DNA of 29,382 nucleotides from an uncultured Bacilli bacterium (GTDB lineage Bacteria > Bacillota_I > Bacilli_A > RF39 > UBA660), in the NCBI GenBank assembly GCA_944363655.1, contig CALVUU010000072.1, positions 1 through 29,382 on the forward strand. Reading direction: 5' to 3'. This document shows, in pieces, positions 1-8,006 of the stretch; the stretch's first letter is position 1; each line of letters begins with the position of its first letter. Below the pieces are notes generated by a model. It had not been told where the DNA came from, did no database searches, and saw only the letters and a list, made by a program, of their open reading frames with translations. A program made the translations under genes and the position numbers.

Positions 1-2
1 TT

Positions 3-590
3 ATTCCAAGAAGTATAGTAGGATTAGATTTAGGGATAAAAGATATAATAATAACTAGTTACAATGAAAAAATAGAAAATAGTTTATCTTCATTAGAGGT
101 AAAGAATAAAATTAAAGGATTACAAAAATGGCTTTCTAGATGTAAGTCAGGAAGCAAAAATAGATATAAAGTAAAATTAAAATTACAAAGAGCATATATG
201 AAACTTAAAAACATTCGTAAACATTTAATACATGATGTAACAAATAAACTTGTCAAAGAAAATGATATTATAGTAATGGAAGATTTAAACATTAAAGGGA
301 TGTACCAACTACATTCTATAGCCAAATCCTTAACTAATATTCCACTGGCTGAGATAAAACGAGTCTTGGAGTATAAATGCAAGTGGCAAAATAAGAAATT
401 ATTTACCATAAATAGATATTATCCAAGTAGCCAAGAATGCTCAGTATGTGGATATCAAAATAAGGAAGTAAAGGATTTAAGTATAAGGAGTTGGAAATGT
501 CCTAATTGTGGTTCATTACATGATCGTGATATAAATGCTAGTATAAATATAATGTTTGAGGGTTTAAAAATATATGTAAATAGTTTATAA
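3..590 (+). CDS. tnpB: TnpB-family RNA-guided nuclease of an IS200/IS605 element (5' end outside window)
   Basis: Reading frame 3 is open from the window edge to a TAA at 588-590, so the N-terminal half is missing only because the window starts here. The visible part is the RuvC-like nuclease. GLDLGIKD at the very start carries the first catalytic Asp, VMEDLNIKGM the Glu, and HDRDINASINI the last Asp. Between them a zinc ribbon (CSVCG...CPNCG) is intact. TnpB proteins are omega-RNA-guided DNA nucleases that help keep IS200/IS605 elements at their sites. No TnpA is visible downstream; it could lie upstream or be absent. All three catalytic residues and the zinc ligands are present, so the gene looks functional. 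It is followed at once by the structured right end of the element. Confidence 0.93.
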   Translation: MPRSIVGLDLGIKDIIITSYNEKIENSLSSLEVKNKIKGLQKWLSRCKSGSKNRYKVKLKLQRAYMKLKNIRKHLIHDVTNKLVKENDIIVMEDLNIKGMYQLHSIAKSLTNIPLAEIKRVLEYKCKWQNKKLFTINRYYPSSQECSVCGYQNKEVKDLSIRSWKCPNCGSLHDRDINASINIMFEGLKIYVNSL

Positions 591-718
591 TCTAAATAGA
601 TGAACAAATTTAGTAGGGTGGCGACCATCCGAAATTGGTCTATGGAGAGTCCGATGGACTCTGTGAAGTAGAAATGCCTTGTAGTGATGCAAGGATAGTC
701 AAACTTGTTTGACTTTTT
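591..718 (+). ncRNA. IS200/IS605 right end and putative TnpB omega-RNA (reRNA) with guide
   Basis: Directly after the tnpB stop the DNA folds into successive hairpins. GACCA (623-627) pairs with TGGTC (636-640), AGAGTCC (646-652) pairs with GGACTCT (656-662), and CCTTG (677-681) pairs with CAAGG (690-694). The AGAGTCC-GAT-GGACTCT hairpin and the later subterminal hairpin followed by TAGTCAA are typical of the right ends of tnpB elements. In this family the transcript from the 3' end of tnpB becomes the omega-RNA, and bases just beyond the element end act as the guide. If the cleavage site is TCAA at 699-702, the guide would start at 703. The 5' limit of the RNA cannot be set from sequence and may lie inside tnpB. 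Confidence 0.7.
698..718. terminator. Small hairpin plus T-run at the tnpB/phosphoesterase junction
   Basis: GTCAAAC (698-704) pairs perfectly with GTTTGAC (707-713) across a TT loop and is followed by TTTTT on the plus strand. It could terminate the tnpB/omega-RNA transcript. It overlaps the last codons of the convergent phosphoesterase gene. The two-base loop is tight, so this is a modest call. Confidence 0.35.
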
Positions 719-1529
719 GTTCTAAACGATATAAATTAATAGTTGGCTTATTAAATAAACGAAACTTTATGTTTTTATCAGTTCCTAGTCCCGATGAAAC
801 ATAAAGACTAGTATTATTTACTTGATATTCATGATCTAAATATTTTTTACTTCCATCTTTTTTTAATATTCCTCCCCAAAAAGGAAGCCTTATTTGTCCA
901 AGTAGGGAATGACCCGCCAAAACTAAATCGACATCGCAACTAGCAATAACATCAACATTATCCGGTTCATGGGTTAAAACTATATTATAAAATGTATCCA
1001 GTTCATCAGGCATATATAAAGCTTGTTCTAAATTATTAATGTTTGTAATTCCCGTTAATTTAATTGGAGTTATATCTTCATAGAAAATATATGTTGATAA
1101 GTCATCTAATAAAATAAAATTACTATCATTTATTATTTCTTTATATAACTCTAAATTGTTTTTATCATTATCTCCAATAACAGCATATTTATATAAAGTA
1201 CAGTCTAAATCAGAAAGATATTCTTTTACTTTTGTTATTTCACTTTCACTAATATCATAATTTTTAGCAATTAAATCGCCAGTAAAAACAATAATATCTG
1301 GGTTAAGTTCATTAATTTTATTAATAACATTTTCTAAATCATTAATAGTTTTAGTAGAACCTAATAAAACATCAGAAAATTGAACAATTTTAAAATCGTT
1401 AAAAGAATCAGGTAAATTACTTATAGCAATAGTATCTTCAACAACTTGAAAACCACTCGTATTAATAAAACGAGCATATAAAACAATCAAGATTATTAAT
1501 GTAAAAAATATAAACAAAAATTTTTTCAT
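699..1529 (-). CDS. Membrane-anchored metallophosphoesterase-like protein with degenerate active site
   Basis: A 276-residue protein with an N-terminal membrane segment (MKKFLFIFFTLIILIVLYA) followed by a calcineurin-like phosphoesterase domain of the YkuE/YaeI type. Family landmarks are recognisable: FSDVLLG (usually SDLHLG), FTGDLI, a GDND block where GNHD is expected, THEPD, and GHSLLGQIRLPFWGG (usually GHTHGGQIRLP). Three metal or catalytic positions are changed: the His of DxH is Leu, GNH is GDN, and the second His of GHxH is Leu. The protein may therefore be a pseudoenzyme or use metals differently. Start: an ATG at 1559 is in frame, but the AGGAGA there overlaps that codon; I prefer the ATG at 1527-1529, which begins a normal signal anchor. 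The TGA stop (699-701, read on the minus strand) falls within the probable right-end TCAA of the tnpB element. Confidence 0.85.
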   Translation of the reverse strand: MKKFLFIFFTLIILIVLYARFINTSGFQVVEDTIAISNLPDSFNDFKIVQFSDVLLGSTKTINDLENVINKINELNPDIIVFTGDLIAKNYDISESEITKVKEYLSDLDCTLYKYAVIGDNDKNNLELYKEIINDSNFILLDDLSTYIFYEDITPIKLTGITNINNLEQALYMPDELDTFYNIVLTHEPDNVDVIASCDVDLVLAGHSLLGQIRLPFWGGILKKDGSKKYLDHEYQVNNTSLYVSSGLGTDKNIKFRLFNKPTINLYRLEQKVKQV

Positions 1530-1569
1530 TATTATTCCAAATAATAAATCTCCTTTCATCTTGATTTTT

Positions 1570-1592
1570 ACTTATTATTTGTTATAATAAGT
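1570..1592. repeat. Inverted repeat upstream of the phosphoesterase gene
   Basis: ACTTATTA (1570-1577) is the exact reverse complement of TAATAAGT (1585-1592), with a 7-base spacer. It lies about 40 bases before the minus-strand start and overlaps AT-rich sequence that could hold its promoter, so an operator is possible. In such AT-rich DNA an 8-bp repeat can arise by chance. Confidence 0.25.
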
Positions 1593-1655
1593 ACCTCAAT
1601 CTTCTGTTATCCTTAATAAATAATATCACAAATATTTTTTATAGGCAATTTATAA

Positions 1656-1684
1656 TTGAAAAAAAAACGTATATATGGTAAACT
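1656..1684 (+). promoter_or_regulatory. Promoter of the Tad-like locus
   Basis: TTGAAA (1656-1661), a 17-base spacer, and TAAACT (1679-1684) preceded by TGG, which gives an extended -10. It lies 21 bases before the start codon at 1706 and is the only good sigma-70/A-type promoter seen ahead of the long run of co-directional genes. Confidence 0.6.
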
Positions 1685-1705
1685 AAATCATAGGTAGGTG
1701 TCGAA

Positions 1706-2446
1706 ATGTCTAAAAATAAATACATGTTATTTTTATTAATTACTTTTGTTTTAATTGCATCACCTGTTAAGGCTGCAACCTGCACTGTTGAGGAGCGAGC
1801 GCAGCTTAATAGTGAAATATCAAATATAACAGCAAGTTATGAGATTTTAACAAGATATGAACCGACGGAAAATGTACCTGATGAAATTTTAGGAACACCA
1901 GAGGCTGAAAATTATCAAATGGAAGTCGATTATTTTCAAATCAATGTATTAAATTTAACTGAAAATACGTACGCAGTTATTACCAATGATTACAACGATG
2001 AAAAATACGTATATAATTATGAAGATACAAATAACGGCAATATTGCTCTTATTTGGAATAACGTAATGCATATAGTTAGATTTACTATAGAGATACACTC
2101 ATCTGATAATACAACTTGTGAAGGAACTTTGTTAAGAACATTAACGGTACAAATTCCAAGATATAATCAATACGCTAGATTAGCGATGTGTGATAGTTTA
2201 GATGATTATTATTTGTGTCAAGAATATGTTACTTTTGATGAAATAAGTTTTGGAACGTTTGAAGAAAGAGTCAGAAACGAATTGACTGACAGGGAAAATG
2301 AAGAAAATGTTGAAGAAGAAAATCCAATTATTAACTTTATTACTGAACACAAAACAGCAATAATAATTGGAATAATTGTAGTAGTGATTATAGCTGGGGG
2401 AACGGTTGCTATAATTAAAATTAAACGTAGGAGAGAGATATTATGA
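1706..2446 (+). CDS. Secreted, C-terminally membrane-anchored protein, first gene of the Tad-like locus
   Basis: I do not recognise a family. The 246-aa protein has a signal peptide (MSKNKYMLFLLITFVLIASPVKAA, likely cut after PVKA), an extracytoplasmic domain of about 180 residues with a few cysteines (one just after the cut site, then near residues 138, 162 and 170), and a single C-terminal membrane helix. The helix is rich in Ile/Val and is followed by the basic tail KIKRRREIL, so it is a type I membrane protein. The TGA stop overlaps the next start codon (ATGA, 2443-2446), indicating translational coupling with the large secreted protein. The two may work together, for example as anchor and partner; that is inference from the overlap. 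The start is supported by GGTAGGTG just upstream. Confidence 0.8.
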   Translation: MSKNKYMLFLLITFVLIASPVKAATCTVEERAQLNSEISNITASYEILTRYEPTENVPDEILGTPEAENYQMEVDYFQINVLNLTENTYAVITNDYNDEKYVYNYEDTNNGNIALIWNNVMHIVRFTIEIHSSDNTTCEGTLLRTLTVQIPRYNQYARLAMCDSLDDYYLCQEYVTFDEISFGTFEERVRNELTDRENEENVEEENPIINFITEHKTAIIIGIIVVVIIAGGTVAIIKIKRRREIL

Positions 2447-5400
2447 AAAGAATAATTAAAGTTTTATTAATAACAATTATATTTAGTTTAGGTGTAAGCA
2501 GTGTTAGTGCAGCAGAATTTCAAGCTGGAGATACTTTTAGAATTATAAAAGCTGATCAAAATGTTGCAGTAAATGGGTTAAAGATATATAAGGGTTCAAG
2601 TTCTATCGGAGATTATAATAACCATGTATATCAATTAAATCCAACTAATGGCGGTAGTGCAGTGGTTGGATATTGTCTAGATCCCAATTCTAACTGGGGC
2701 GGAGTATATGAAGTTACTCGTGTACTAGGAACTGATGGTGGAAATCTAGTAAGAGGACACGATAATGGATTACTACAAATAATGAGCTTAGGATACAACG
2801 CTGAACATACATCCGGTTATGGGGTAAGTGGAGATAATTTTTATCATGCTACTAATATTGCCATGCGGGCATTTACAATGGGACTTTATAACTGGGGTGA
2901 AAGTGCAGATGATAGTTTAACAAAATCATCTGCAATTGCCAAACTTGGAGCTCAATGGGCTGCAGAATATGCTGAATATTCCAATATTGCGACTCAAAAT
3001 AACCAAGTAAAATGTATTAATTCTAGTGATTATGAAGCATGTTACTTAAATGCGGTAGAAAGTACTTATGGTTGGTATGATCCAACTGCTGAATTTAAAG
3101 CAGAAAGTGAAACCGCAAGAAGCGTACTAGCAGCAGCTAAAAGCCTATTCTTAGAAGGCGTTAAAGTTGCAGCAGAATATGTAGAAAATGGATCAAAAAC
3201 TGGTGAAATAACTTATAATGTAGGTAGTCCTGTTCAAGAAGAAAGAACAGATGACACTATAAAAGAATATATTATTGTTGATTTTACAGTAAAAAATTAC
3301 TCTGAAGATGCCGAAATTACTAATTTTTTAGTAAATCCAACAACTAATAATGCTGGAATAACCATAGATTCATTAGAATATTCTCTTGATGGAACCAATT
3401 ACTCTCCACTAACTTCTGATATTAATATAGTAAGTTTATTTGAAGCAGAAAACGGTTTAGTAAATGGTACATTTAAAGTAAGAATAAATATTACTAAAAT
3501 AGTAAATGATAATTGTACAAATATGAATTTTAATCTTAGTTATTCATATAAAGATCCAACTTTAGCTGTTCAAGGAGCTAGATTAGAATCACAAACAAAT
3601 GTCAATTTCCAAAGATTTACCGCAGTTATTAATCTTGATGGTTATGCTGGATCAACAGAACCAGGTAGTAATGAAGGTTATACCGTTGCAAACATTCCAA
3701 TAACTGTTACATGTGCTAATTTGGTTTGTGATACAGAAATATCTGTGCCAATTTGTAGTGATGATGAAAATGAAGCAATTTCAGAAATAAACGCTCCAGC
3801 AGAAATTAAAAAATGTATTTTAGATAATATTGATGATGCTGGAAATACTTATCAGTTAACCGAAAATAATGGTGGCGTTGCAAACGATTATTGCCAAGTA
3901 TTTTGTAAAGAAGATTATAAAGATGTAATTGATGATGGTAAACCTGGTGGTATAAAATTAAATCCTCAAATAGGTAGTGGAGAAGCATCAAATCCCGATA
4001 ATGTCGTCTGTGGAGGATACTTCCAATTAACATCACATATTGAAGGACAGAAAGATTGTTATACCGGAGGACAGACCGAAGACAAGAGTATCAATAAAGA
4101 ACAATTCCTACAAGACCTGCAAAATGTTCAATCGGCAATGATACTTGCTCAAGGTTGGAAAGAAGCAGTTGAAGATATTAGCGATGAATTTAATTTTGAA
4201 AGAAATTATTTTGGATATACAGAATACGCTTGTGAATATGACGAAACTTTAACTTGTTATGATTTTACTTTTGATATTGGTAGTATGAATTTAATTCAAC
4301 CAATTGAACCAGGTGCAGAAGATTATCAAGTAAATTATGATAGATCTAACTTCCCATTAGGACTTCAAGAAGATGAAGAAAATGCATATTACGAAATTTC
4401 TGAAGAAGATTTTGATAGAACTTATGATACTGCTTTAGGTGCTTATATAAAGCAAGCAGTTGATGGCATCAATGCTATAATGCAAGAAGAGATGAAAGCA
4501 TATGGCATCGGTGAAGTTGAAGACTATAATGAAGCAATGGAAATTGCTCAAGAAAAGATGACACAAATAATTCAAGATTACAACGGCTGTACAGCTGCAT
4601 GGTCAAATGAATTCCAATTTGCTCAAAAATTAAAATATTATTATAGTGAATATCATTATACTGAAGAATATACACCTTATTACAGCTTAATTTCTGAAGA
4701 TGATGAAGAGTTTGGATATCTTGAAGCAATTGAAGATAGCCTAGTTGAAGAAACAGAAATTGAATTCTGTACAGGAACAACCAGTGATGAATATGTTTGT
4801 GAAGACGGCTCACATATATACGATGGCACAACTGAATTTAATGTTGATGACATGAATGTTATTAGTGAATTAGAAGGTGAAGTTTATACTACCCAAAGTT
4901 TAACAGTATGTGATGCTGAAGGCTGCGGCGAAATTGAACAAGCAATTTCTGAAGCAACATTTGTTAGAAAATCAGTTAAGAAATCTCAAGATTATATAAC
5001 ACCAACTGTTTTTTATCAAATTGAAGCAAACGGAGCAATTACTATTAAAAAACCGGAATATCAAAATAGTGCAATAGTAAATTTAGATAATGTTACAATT
5101 GAAGCATTAGAAAACTCTCTACCAGTATCTCAAAATCTAACTGGTGCTGGTACATTTAAATTAATACTTGAAGATCTTGGAGAATTCTACGATACTGGTG
5201 AAGTAGGTAGACTTATGGATTTTGAAGATCCTGAAAATGAAGATAAAACAGTTGCTGAGGCAGTTGAAGGTGTAGAAACATTTACTGGTGAATATACATG
5301 TCATTATTATTCACCATGTCGGCCTCCGGAATGTCCGGATTGTATTATCACATGTGAAGAAGGGGAATGTGAATGGTCAGATCCAAATTGTCCAGAATGT

Positions 5401-5979
5401 GAAGTTTCATGTGTAAATTGTATTATCAATTTAGATGAACTACAATTAAACTTTAAGCCAATTTCACCAAATAATGTAACTAGTGTTGACAGAGAATACG
5501 GTTATAACTGGGATGTAAATACCACCCTTTCAGCCCTACAATTATTGCGCGATAAAGCAACAGTAACAATAAGTGAAATCGAAGATGAAAACGAAACTAT
5601 ATTTGCTAAAACGGAAGGCGAAGGTGCAGCATTAGACTTTAGTATAAGACTAACCTCTGATGTTATTAATGACTTAAAAGCCTACAATGATGAAGTTGAA
5701 GACCTTGGTGGTTATGCTAATGATTCACTAACATGCTATTCAGCAGAAATAGATGGTAAAGAATATGCTAACATTTTCTGTTATAGTAATGTAATAGATG
5801 ATTTAATTGAAGATTATCCTGATCAAATAACCGTAAGTAATAGAACACCAGCTGGAGGTCGAACAAATTCAAATGCTAATTCTAACAATTATTGGACATT
5901 ATGGGAAGGTTGGAGCGAACCATCACGTAATGAAGCAAACGGTTCATACTCAGTTATCGGTGGTCCATCATGGAAGTAG
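2443..5979 (+). CDS. Large secreted protein with thioester-domain-like N-terminus and Cys-rich segment
   Basis: A 1178-aa exported protein with signal peptide MKRIIKVLLITIIFSLGVSS then VSAAE. Residues about 25-170 resemble Gram-positive thioester (TED/TQXA-type) adhesin domains: a YCLDP motif with Cys78, and later HATNIAMRAF at about 135-144, where the family has a TQ-x-A motif. Here the Gln position is Asn138, so thioester formation is doubtful. The middle is acidic and rich in Tyr, Asp and Glu, with scattered cysteines. Residues about 953-993 hold a dense cluster with CRPPECPDC, CEEGECEW and CPECEVSCVNC. There is no LPXTG motif and no C-terminal membrane helix, so attachment must be non-covalent or through partner proteins. 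Its place before the pilus-assembly genes suggests an adhesin, a tip protein or an exported substrate. The family is not identified with certainty. Confidence 0.8.
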   Translation: MKRIIKVLLITIIFSLGVSSVSAAEFQAGDTFRIIKADQNVAVNGLKIYKGSSSIGDYNNHVYQLNPTNGGSAVVGYCLDPNSNWGGVYEVTRVLGTDGGNLVRGHDNGLLQIMSLGYNAEHTSGYGVSGDNFYHATNIAMRAFTMGLYNWGESADDSLTKSSAIAKLGAQWAAEYAEYSNIATQNNQVKCINSSDYEACYLNAVESTYGWYDPTAEFKAESETARSVLAAAKSLFLEGVKVAAEYVENGSKTGEITYNVGSPVQEERTDDTIKEYIIVDFTVKNYSEDAEITNFLVNPTTNNAGITIDSLEYSLDGTNYSPLTSDINIVSLFEAENGLVNGTFKVRINITKIVNDNCTNMNFNLSYSYKDPTLAVQGARLESQTNVNFQRFTAVINLDGYAGSTEPGSNEGYTVANIPITVTCANLVCDTEISVPICSDDENEAISEINAPAEIKKCILDNIDDAGNTYQLTENNGGVANDYCQVFCKEDYKDVIDDGKPGGIKLNPQIGSGEASNPDNVVCGGYFQLTSHIEGQKDCYTGGQTEDKSINKEQFLQDLQNVQSAMILAQGWKEAVEDISDEFNFERNYFGYTEYACEYDETLTCYDFTFDIGSMNLIQPIEPGAEDYQVNYDRSNFPLGLQEDEENAYYEISEEDFDRTYDTALGAYIKQAVDGINAIMQEEMKAYGIGEVEDYNEAMEIAQEKMTQIIQDYNGCTAAWSNEFQFAQKLKYYYSEYHYTEEYTPYYSLISEDDEEFGYLEAIEDSLVEETEIEFCTGTTSDEYVCEDGSHIYDGTTEFNVDDMNVISELEGEVYTTQSLTVCDAEGCGEIEQAISEATFVRKSVKKSQDYITPTVFYQIEANGAITIKKPEYQNSAIVNLDNVTIEALENSLPVSQNLTGAGTFKLILEDLGEFYDTGEVGRLMDFEDPENEDKTVAEAVEGVETFTGEYTCHYYSPCRPPECPDCIITCEEGECEWSDPNCPECEVSCVNCIINLDELQLNFKPISPNNVTSVDREYGYNWDVNTTLSALQLLRDKATVTISEIEDENETIFAKTEGEGAALDFSIRLTSDVINDLKAYNDEVEDLGGYANDSLTCYSAEIDGKEYANIFCYSNVIDDLIEDYPDQITVSNRTPAGGRTNSNANSNNYWTLWEGWSEPSRNEANGSYSVIGGPSWK

Positions 5980-5992
5980 GGGTGAATAGTTA

Positions 5993-6403
5993 ATGAAAAA
6001 TGCTTTGTGGGGATACTGGCTAGTATTACTTGGGATATTTATAGTTGTTATTATGTTGTTGGTCCAAAATTTAACATCTTCTAGTACTCAAGATTACTAT
6101 TTATTAAAAGAAATAACGGAAGCATCATTAATAGATGCTGTCGATTACTCCTACTACCGAACTTTCGGAGAAATAAAAATAAATAAAGAAAAATTTTACG
6201 AAAGTTTTCTAAGAAGATTTTCCGAAACTACATCAGGTTCAACTATTTATACTGTAAGTTTCTATGGTATATATGAAGCACCTCCGAAAGTAAGTGTAGA
6301 AATTAAAAGTAGATCAAATACTTTTAACGTAATGGGAGATTCTGAATCATTTGATATGGTAGACAGAATTAATGCAATAATTGAAGGAAATTCAATAAAT
6401 TAA
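5993..6403 (+). CDS. TadE-like minor pseudopilin candidate
   Basis: A 136-aa protein with one N-terminal membrane helix (WLVLLGIFIVVIMLLVQNL, residues about 9-27) and a small extracytoplasmic domain. It lacks a classic signal peptide cleavage site. Size, single N-terminal helix and position between the secreted protein and the CpaB-like genes match TadE/TadF-type pseudopilins or accessory proteins. I may have seen this family as an uncharacterised DUF in related Firmicutes, but cannot confirm it. AGGGGTGA at 5978-5985 is a good ribosome site. No cysteines are present, unlike the pilin-like genes further down. Confidence 0.7.
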   Translation: MKNALWGYWLVLLGIFIVVIMLLVQNLTSSSTQDYYLLKEITEASLIDAVDYSYYRTFGEIKINKEKFYESFLRRFSETTSGSTIYTVSFYGIYEAPPKVSVEIKSRSNTFNVMGDSESFDMVDRINAIIEGNSIN

Positions 6404-6421
6404 TAAAAATGGAGGAATAAA

Positions 6422-7204
6422 ATGGGAAATATTATAAACACATTTAAAAAATTCTTTACCAATAAAACCACAGTTACCATATTAGGTGTTGTCGTAGGAA
6501 TTGCAGTGCTATTTGGCTTTTATACTTATAGAGTAAATAGCGCTGTCAACCCTCAAAGGGTTCCCGTTGCAACCAAAGCCTTGGCTGCAACCGATGAAAT
6601 AACTTCTGAAGATGTAGAGTGGGTTGAAATTGGAAGCGAATTTTTAAATGATGCGGATGTCATTACAAGTATTGATGCTTTAGTAGGAAAATATGTTAAT
6701 ACGGGAACTTCCATTCCCAAAGGTGGAATGTTTTATACATCTCAAGTAGTTGAAAAAGAAGAACTTCCTAACTCAATATTTGATGAAATACCTGATGGAT
6801 ACACAATATATCAATTACGAGTTAATAATACAAGTACCTATGCCAATTCAATATTTCCAGGAGATAGAATTGACTTGTGGATGACTATTAGACAAGATGA
6901 TTTAATTTATTTAGGTGAATTTATCTCCGGTATTGAAGTATTAGCAGTAAGAGATGCTGATGGCGAAAACGTCTTTGATGCTGCTAGCGGAAGAACTCCA
7001 GCTTGGTTACTATTTGCAGTACCTACTGATATGTATCGTTATTTGAAAGTAGCAGAATTTTTAAGTATTGAGATTATTCCTGTTCCTAGAAATACCAATT
7101 ATAATTCTGATGTAGGATCAACTGAAATATCTAATCAGGAATTATTAAGAATGATTAGTAGTCGAATTCAAGATATGGGTGGAAATTATACGAAGGAGGA
7201 ATAA
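6422..7204 (+). CDS. cpaB: CpaB/RcpC-like pilus assembly protein with SAF domain (copy 1)
   Basis: 260 aa. An N-terminal membrane helix (residues about 18-35) is followed by the SAF-type block NPQRVPVATKALAATDEI and the long beta-rich domain typical of CpaB/RcpC. That domain includes YANSIFPGDRIDLWM, which corresponds to the PGxRVD motif of the family. CpaB-like proteins sit at the outer face of the membrane in Tad systems and are thought to guide or gate the growing pilus. TGGAGG lies 6-11 bases before the start. The stop overlaps the next start by one base (TAATG), and copy 2 is clearly a tandem paralogue. Whether both act in one heteromeric ring is unknown. Confidence 0.85.
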   Translation: MGNIINTFKKFFTNKTTVTILGVVVGIAVLFGFYTYRVNSAVNPQRVPVATKALAATDEITSEDVEWVEIGSEFLNDADVITSIDALVGKYVNTGTSIPKGGMFYTSQVVEKEELPNSIFDEIPDGYTIYQLRVNNTSTYANSIFPGDRIDLWMTIRQDDLIYLGEFISGIEVLAVRDADGENVFDAASGRTPAWLLFAVPTDMYRYLKVAEFLSIEIIPVPRNTNYNSDVGSTEISNQELLRMISSRIQDMGGNYTKEE

Positions 7205-7983
7205 TGGCTAGTTTAATACTAAATATAAAAAAGATTTTATTAAATAGAAATACCGTAACTATACTCGCAGTTATAGCGGGAGTTATCTTGTTATGGTTTT
7301 TCTACAATATGACTTTAGATAAAGCAGTAAATCCTCAAAGAGTACCAGTTGCAACTAGAACGATAACTGCTAAAGAACTAATAACCGTTGATGATTTTGA
7401 ATTTGTGGAAGTTAGTGGAGAATTTTTACACAATGCCAACATTATTACTAATTCTAATGAACTTGTAGGTTATTATGTAAAAAATGAGACTTCTATTTCA
7501 GAAGGAGCTATGTTTTATCGGGAACAAGTTGTAGAAAGAAGCGAGCTACAAGAAAGAGAACAAGAAATATTACCTGATGATTATACTATTTACTGGTTAG
7601 AAGTTAACAATAATACTACTTATGCTAATTCCATTTATCCCGGTGATAAAATAGATTTATGGTTAAAAGCTGAGGTTAATGGCAATATTGTATATGATGA
7701 GTTTATAAATAGTATTGAGGTTGTTTCAATAAAGGATTCTCGGGGTCAAAATGTATTTGATGCTGAAAGCTCCGGAGAACCTGCGATACTATCATTTGCA
7801 GTTAAATTTGAAATGTATGAATATTTAAAATTAATTGAAGATATATCGGATATGGAATTATTTCCAGTTCCGCGGAATGAATTATATACAACTGAAGGAG
7901 CAGAAGTATCGTACTCTAATGATTTATTAAAAGATTTAATAAATAACTATGCTGGATTTACTCCAGGAACGCAAACACAATAA
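7204..7983 (+). CDS. cpaB: CpaB/RcpC-like pilus assembly protein with SAF domain (copy 2)
   Basis: 259 aa, same architecture as the preceding gene: N-terminal helix (TVTILAVIAGVILLWFFYNM), then AVNPQRVPVATRTITAKELI, then YANSIYPGDKIDLWLKA. Many positions match copy 1, including the NVFDA and FPVPRNE/IPVPRNT blocks, so the pair arose by tandem duplication. It is translationally coupled to copy 1 through a one-base overlap, with AAGGAGG inside the end of copy 1. Tad loci usually carry one CpaB, so two diverged copies suggest specialised roles or a hetero-oligomer. Confidence 0.85.
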   Translation: MASLILNIKKILLNRNTVTILAVIAGVILLWFFYNMTLDKAVNPQRVPVATRTITAKELITVDDFEFVEVSGEFLHNANIITNSNELVGYYVKNETSISEGAMFYREQVVERSELQEREQEILPDDYTIYWLEVNNNTTYANSIYPGDKIDLWLKAEVNGNIVYDEFINSIEVVSIKDSRGQNVFDAESSGEPAILSFAVKFEMYEYLKLIEDISDMELFPVPRNELYTTEGAEVSYSNDLLKDLINNYAGFTPGTQTQ

Positions 7984-8006
7984 AAGAATTTTAAGAGGTG
8001 ATAATC

